The notes beneath the pieces are model-generated. The model searched no databases. It saw only the letters and a program-made list of their open reading frames with translations, and was not told where the DNA came from. This document shows, piece by piece, positions 60,952 to 64,000 of a stretch of 64,000 nt of DNA. Each line of letters opens with the position of its first letter. Within the stretch, counting starts at the first letter, position 1. The translations under genes were made by a program, and so were the position numbers. Source of the DNA: Vagococcus proximus (GTDB lineage: Bacteria; Bacillota; Bacilli; Lactobacillales; Vagococcaceae); the NCBI RefSeq assembly GCF_029143285.1, contig NZ_JAPDSH010000002.1, forward strand, positions 186,001 through 250,000. The letters run 5' to 3'.

Positions 60952-62409
60952 ATGAATAATGTGTTACTAGTAGATGATGAATATATGATTTTATCAGGGT
61001 TAGAACGCTTAATTCCTTGGGATGATTTAAATTTGAAATTAGTTGGGACTGCTTCTAATGGGCAAGAAGCCTATGACTTTGTTAAAGATAATGAGGTGGA
61101 CATTATCGTCTCAGATATAACGATGCCCCTGATGTCAGGTATTGAATTTAGCAGAAAGTTGAAGTCGGAGGGTCATAGTGTAAAGACAATTTTCTTATCA
61201 GGTTATCAAGAATTTGAATTTGTAAAAGAAGGAATGGCGTTAGGTGCAGTTGATTATTTGGTAAAACCTGTAGACTCTAAAGAATTAGTGGCAACACTAA
61301 CAAAAGCAATTGAGTTGATAGAAGAAGAGAAAGAACAGTCAACATATAAAGAAATGCAACTTGCCCAACAATTTAAATCATTAATTTTAGGGGATGGCAA
61401 TGCAGAAGAGTACATCAAAGCCAATAATCTAGAAAGTATAAGTGACTTTAATGTGTTTATAGGAACATCGACATCAGAAGCATTTTTTGATTATTTAGAT
61501 AAACAGGCTAATATTTCCTACATTGAAGACCCAGGACAAGACAAGATGATTATAGGGTTGATCACGGGTATGGGAAAAGAAGAGTTAAGTCTTTTTTATA
61601 ATCGTTTAGCTGATATGTTTCCTAAAGATGTTTTTATTTTTGCTGGGACATGGCAAGGCTCATATACTGAAATAAATGCAAGCTACTGTGTCGCTGTGAA
61701 ATTACAGGAAAGTTATTATTTTTATAATTTAGTACAAGAGGGATGTATATGGTTAGAGTTAAATAACCACCTTGAAGAACTATACTATGATAATTCAGAA
61801 GACTTGCCCTTAATTTCAAAGAGTGATACAAGTAAGAGGTTACATGATAAGATTGAGGATATGATTTTGTATATTGAAAGAAATCCAATTCCACCCAATC
61901 ATGTGAGGTATATTACGTTATTATTACTTTCAGATGCTCTAACATTTTATAACCTTAGTCCTGTAGAATCTTATCAGAAGCAGATTGAGCGCGTAAAAGA
62001 CATTAAGAATATCTCTGAAGTAAGGGAAGTCTTTGAGGAATTAGAATCTAACATTTCAGAAGTTATATCTGAGCGATCGTATAGCGAACTTACTAAGAAA
62101 GCTATTGAGATAGTCAATAAAGATTATCAAAAAGATCTTCTTCTAAAAGAAATTGCAGAGGAATTATTTGTTAATTCTATGTATTTGGGGCAATTGATAA
62201 AAAAAGAAACGGGTCAAACATTTTCGCAATATTTAAATAGTTACCGTATGAAAAAGGCAGAGACCTTACTTTTGAAATCAACTAAAACAGTGAATGAAAT
62301 AGCAACGGACATAGGGTATTCAAGTACGGGTTATTTCCATCGAAATTTCAAAGAAACCTATAATATGACACCTAGGGAATTTAGAGAAAAATTCCAAGCT
62401 CTAGGTTAA
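60952..62409 (+). CDS. yesN: YesN-like response regulator, AraC type
   Basis: 485 residues from the ATG at 60952 (GAGGAG 8 bases upstream; GTG 60943 lies in that site). REC domain 1-~120 with acidic pocket Asp8-Asp9, phospho-acceptor Asp55 in 'IIVSDITMPLMSG' and conserved Lys in 'DYLVKPVDSKEL'. Middle region about 125-370 of unknown fold. C-terminal AraC DNA-binding domain about 385-485 ('AEELFVNSMYLGQLIKKETGQTFSQYLNSYRMKKAETLL', 'EIATDIGYSSTGYFHRNFKETYNMTPREFRE'). Probably activates the ABC importer promoter, which lacks a good -35. Confidence 0.95.
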   Translation: MNNVLLVDDEYMILSGLERLIPWDDLNLKLVGTASNGQEAYDFVKDNEVDIIVSDITMPLMSGIEFSRKLKSEGHSVKTIFLSGYQEFEFVKEGMALGAVDYLVKPVDSKELVATLTKAIELIEEEKEQSTYKEMQLAQQFKSLILGDGNAEEYIKANNLESISDFNVFIGTSTSEAFFDYLDKQANISYIEDPGQDKMIIGLITGMGKEELSLFYNRLADMFPKDVFIFAGTWQGSYTEINASYCVAVKLQESYYFYNLVQEGCIWLELNNHLEELYYDNSEDLPLISKSDTSKRLHDKIEDMILYIERNPIPPNHVRYITLLLLSDALTFYNLSPVESYQKQIERVKDIKNISEVREVFEELESNISEVISERSYSELTKKAIEIVNKDYQKDLLLKEIAEELFVNSMYLGQLIKKETGQTFSQYLNSYRMKKAETLLLKSTKTVNEIATDIGYSSTGYFHRNFKETYNMTPREFREKFQALG

Positions 62410-62413
62410 AAAT

Positions 62414-62493
62414 AAGGACACTATATCTTTATTCTGAGTGGCTATCATGCTATACTTATGAAATAAATGAAGACCATAGTGTCTTTTTTTTTG
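62414..62493 (+). terminator. Long-loop terminator after yesN, possibly holding the prfC promoter
   Basis: AGGACACTAT (from 62414) pairs with ATAGTGTCTT (from 62475), then a run of T. The loop of about 55 bases includes TATACT-like bases and could contain a promoter for prfC, a layout similar to the hairpin at 18760. Confidence 0.6.
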
Positions 62494-62594
62494 AGAATGA
62501 GTAGTTGACTAACAATAAGTTCCTGATGGTGAAAGGAACACTAAATAAAGAGAATAGCACTTAATTAAGTGTTTAAAATAAGAGGAGCAAACTA

Positions 62595-64000
62595 ATGAGT
62601 TTAAATTTAAAAGAAGCGGTAGATAGTCGTCGTACTTTTGCGATTATTTCCCATCCCGATGCGGGTAAAACAACAATTACAGAACAATTACTTTTATTCG
62701 GTGGCGCGATTCGTCAAGCCGGTACGGTAAAAGGTAAAAAAACAGGTAACTTTGCTAAATCAGATTGGATGGAAATTGAAAAACAACGTGGTATCTCTGT
62801 AACAAGTTCAGTGATGCAATTTGATTACGATGGCAAACGCGTAAACATCTTGGATACACCAGGACATGAGGATTTCTCGGAAGATACTTACCGTACGCTT
62901 ATGGCCGTTGATGCTGCTGTCATGGTAGTAGATAGTGCTAAAGGTATCGAGGCACAAACAAAGAAATTATTCCAAGTCTGTCGCATGCGCGGTATTCCAA
63001 TTTTTACATTTATGAATAAACTAGATCGTGATGGTCGTGAGCCGTTGGATCTACTAGCTGAATTAGAAGAAGTTCTTGAGATTGAATCTTATCCGATGAA
63101 CTGGCCTATTGGTATGGGTAAAGGTTTAGAAGGGTTATACGATGTGTATCACAAACGTGTTGAATTGCACCGTCCTGAGAAATATGATGGCGAACGTTTC
63201 ATTGAATTAAATGAAGATGGCGATATCCCAGCAGATCATCCTTTACATAAAGACAGTGTTTATACTCAAGCTATGGAAGATGTTGAATTGTTAACAGAAG
63301 CAGGAAATGAATTTTCTGAAGAACGTATTGCAGAAGGTAAATTAACACCGGTATTCTTTGGTTCAGCCTTAACTAATTTTGGTGTTCAAACATTCTTAGA
63401 GACATTTTTACAGTTTGCGCCAAAACCATCAGCCCATAAAACATTGGCGGAAGAGACCGTTAGTCCTTATGAAAAAGAGTTCTCAGGCTTTGTTTTTAAA
63501 ATTCAAGCGAACATGAACCCAGCTCACCGAGATCGTATTGCGTTTATTCGAGTGTGTTCAGGTGAATTTGAACGTGGTATGGATGTATTCTTAGAACGTA
63601 CTGGTAAAAAATTCAAACTAACAAATTCAACACAATTCATGGCAGATAGTCGCGAAACGGTTGAAAGTGCTGTAGCAGGAGATATTATTGGTCTTTACGA
63701 TACGGGTAACTATCAGATTGGTGATACGTTATATTCTGGTAAAATGAAAGTCGCTTATGAAGAGTTACCACAATTTACACCAGAGTTGTTTATGAAAGTA
63801 ACGGCTAAAAATGTTATGAAACAAAAGTCATTCCATAAAGGAATGGATCAATTGGTTCAAGAGGGAGCTATTCAACTTTATAAAACGATTCTAACGGAAG
63901 ATTACATCATTGGCGCTGTTGGTCAACTTCAATTTGAAGTCTTCCAACACCGTATGTTAAATGAATACAATACTGAAGTTATTTTAACGCCAATGGGGAA
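62595..64000 (+). CDS. prfC: Peptide chain release factor 3 (3' end beyond the window)
   Basis: First ~468 residues, still open at the right edge (family length about 520-530). ATG with AGAGGAG 8 bases upstream. Translational GTPase: P-loop '[15 protein letters not shown]', '[19 protein letters not shown]' (G2), '[16 protein letters not shown]' (G3), 'NKLDRDGR' (G4). '[20 protein letters not shown]' and '[30 protein letters not shown]'-type text (domain III) separate RF3 from EF-G and LepA. RF3 recycles RF1/RF2 from the ribosome after peptide release. Not linked in function to the glycan genes before it. Confidence 0.96.
   Translation, partial: MSLNLKEAVDSRRTFAIISHPDAGKTTITEQLLLFGGAIRQAGTVKGKKTGNFAKSDWMEIEKQRGISVTSSVMQFDYDGKRVNILDTPGHEDFSEDTYRTLMAVDAAVMVVDSAKGIEAQTKKLFQVCRMRGIPIFTFMNKLDRDGREPLDLLAELEEVLEIESYPMNWPIGMGKGLEGLYDVYHKRVELHRPEKYDGERFIELNEDGDIPADHPLHKDSVYTQAMEDVELLTEAGNEFSEERIAEGKLTPVFFGSALTNFGVQTFLETFLQFAPKPSAHKTLAEETVSPYEKEFSGFVFKIQANMNPAHRDRIAFIRVCSGEFERGMDVFLERTGKKFKLTNSTQFMADSRETVESAVAGDIIGLYDTGNYQIGDTLYSGKMKVAYEELPQFTPELFMKVTAKNVMKQKSFHKGMDQLVQEGAIQLYKTILTEDYIIGAVGQLQFEVFQHRMLNEYNTEVILTPMG

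Noticed and set aside
1-64000. CRISPR arrays, insertion sequences, prophage genes, tRNA or rRNA genes
   Set aside because: Looked for repeated spacers, transposase motifs, integrases and cloverleaf or rRNA sequences by eye; none seen.

Overview
The window is AT-rich, with Gram-positive ribosome-binding sites (AGGAGG type), many GTG/TTG starts, short intergenic spaces, hairpin-plus-T terminators, LAC/LAGC lipoproteins, a sortase-type surface protein, class III fructose bisphosphatase and many PTS/CUT1 sugar systems. This fits a Lactobacillales member, most likely Enterococcaceae (Vagococcus or a close relative). The genus is an inference from gene content only. Both window edges cut genes: a glycosyltransferase on the left and prfC on the right.

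Layout. 0-6.6 kb: distal end of a surface-polysaccharide cluster (two glycosyltransferases, a Wzy-like polymerase, a Wzx-like flippase, a UDP-GlcNAc 2-epimerase), then an LCP-family glycopolymer transferase. 6.6-7.2 kb: a gene-free stretch with a good promoter, internal hairpins and a strong terminator, probably a small RNA. 7.2-9.9 kb: L-serine dehydratase operon with a multi-pass membrane protein. 10.4-13.5 kb: CUT1 sugar ABC importer with a CcpA (cre) site on its promoter. 13.7-14.5 kb: small repeat-rich cell-wall-anchored protein. 14.7-20.8 kb: fbp, then a ManP-like Fru-family PTS permease and a ManR-like PRD regulator. 20.8-24.3 kb: membrane-anchored serine hydrolase, and a sigma factor with two small DUF proteins diverging from a ComK-like regulator. 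24.3-33.1 kb: housekeeping genes (rlmD, recX, mutY, DUF402 phosphatase, ECF sigma/anti-sigma pair, AI-2E family exporter, CNNM/HlyC protein). 33.1-40.1 kb: menFDHC and recQ on the minus strand. 40.1-40.6 kb: non-coding, with a cluster of DnaA-box-like 9-mers and a nested palindrome.

40.6-62.4 kb is the most interesting part. It looks like a dedicated system for taking up and dismantling host N-glycans (high-mannose and GlcNAc-terminated). It holds GH1, GH38 and GH125 on the minus strand; a GntR-type regulator with a sugar-sensor domain; a membrane-anchored five-bladed-propeller protein; GH92, GH84 and GH20 on the plus strand; an Lpl/Ngt-like ABC importer (two permeases plus a lipoprotein with a DUF3502-like end); and a YesL-YesM-YesN set. 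None of the glycosidases has a signal peptide, so the model is import of intact oligosaccharide followed by cytoplasmic trimming: mannosidases GH92/38/125, hexosaminidases GH84/20, perhaps GH1 for a beta-linked residue. Two pairs of ATGRTATATCAW operators about 31-32 bp apart lie at the GH125 promoter and at the GH92/propeller divergent promoter. They are the obvious targets of the GntR regulator. The ManP/ManR pair at 16.8-20.8 kb could feed in free mannose. No ABC ATPase, endo-beta-N-acetylglucosaminidase, menB or menE is present in the window.
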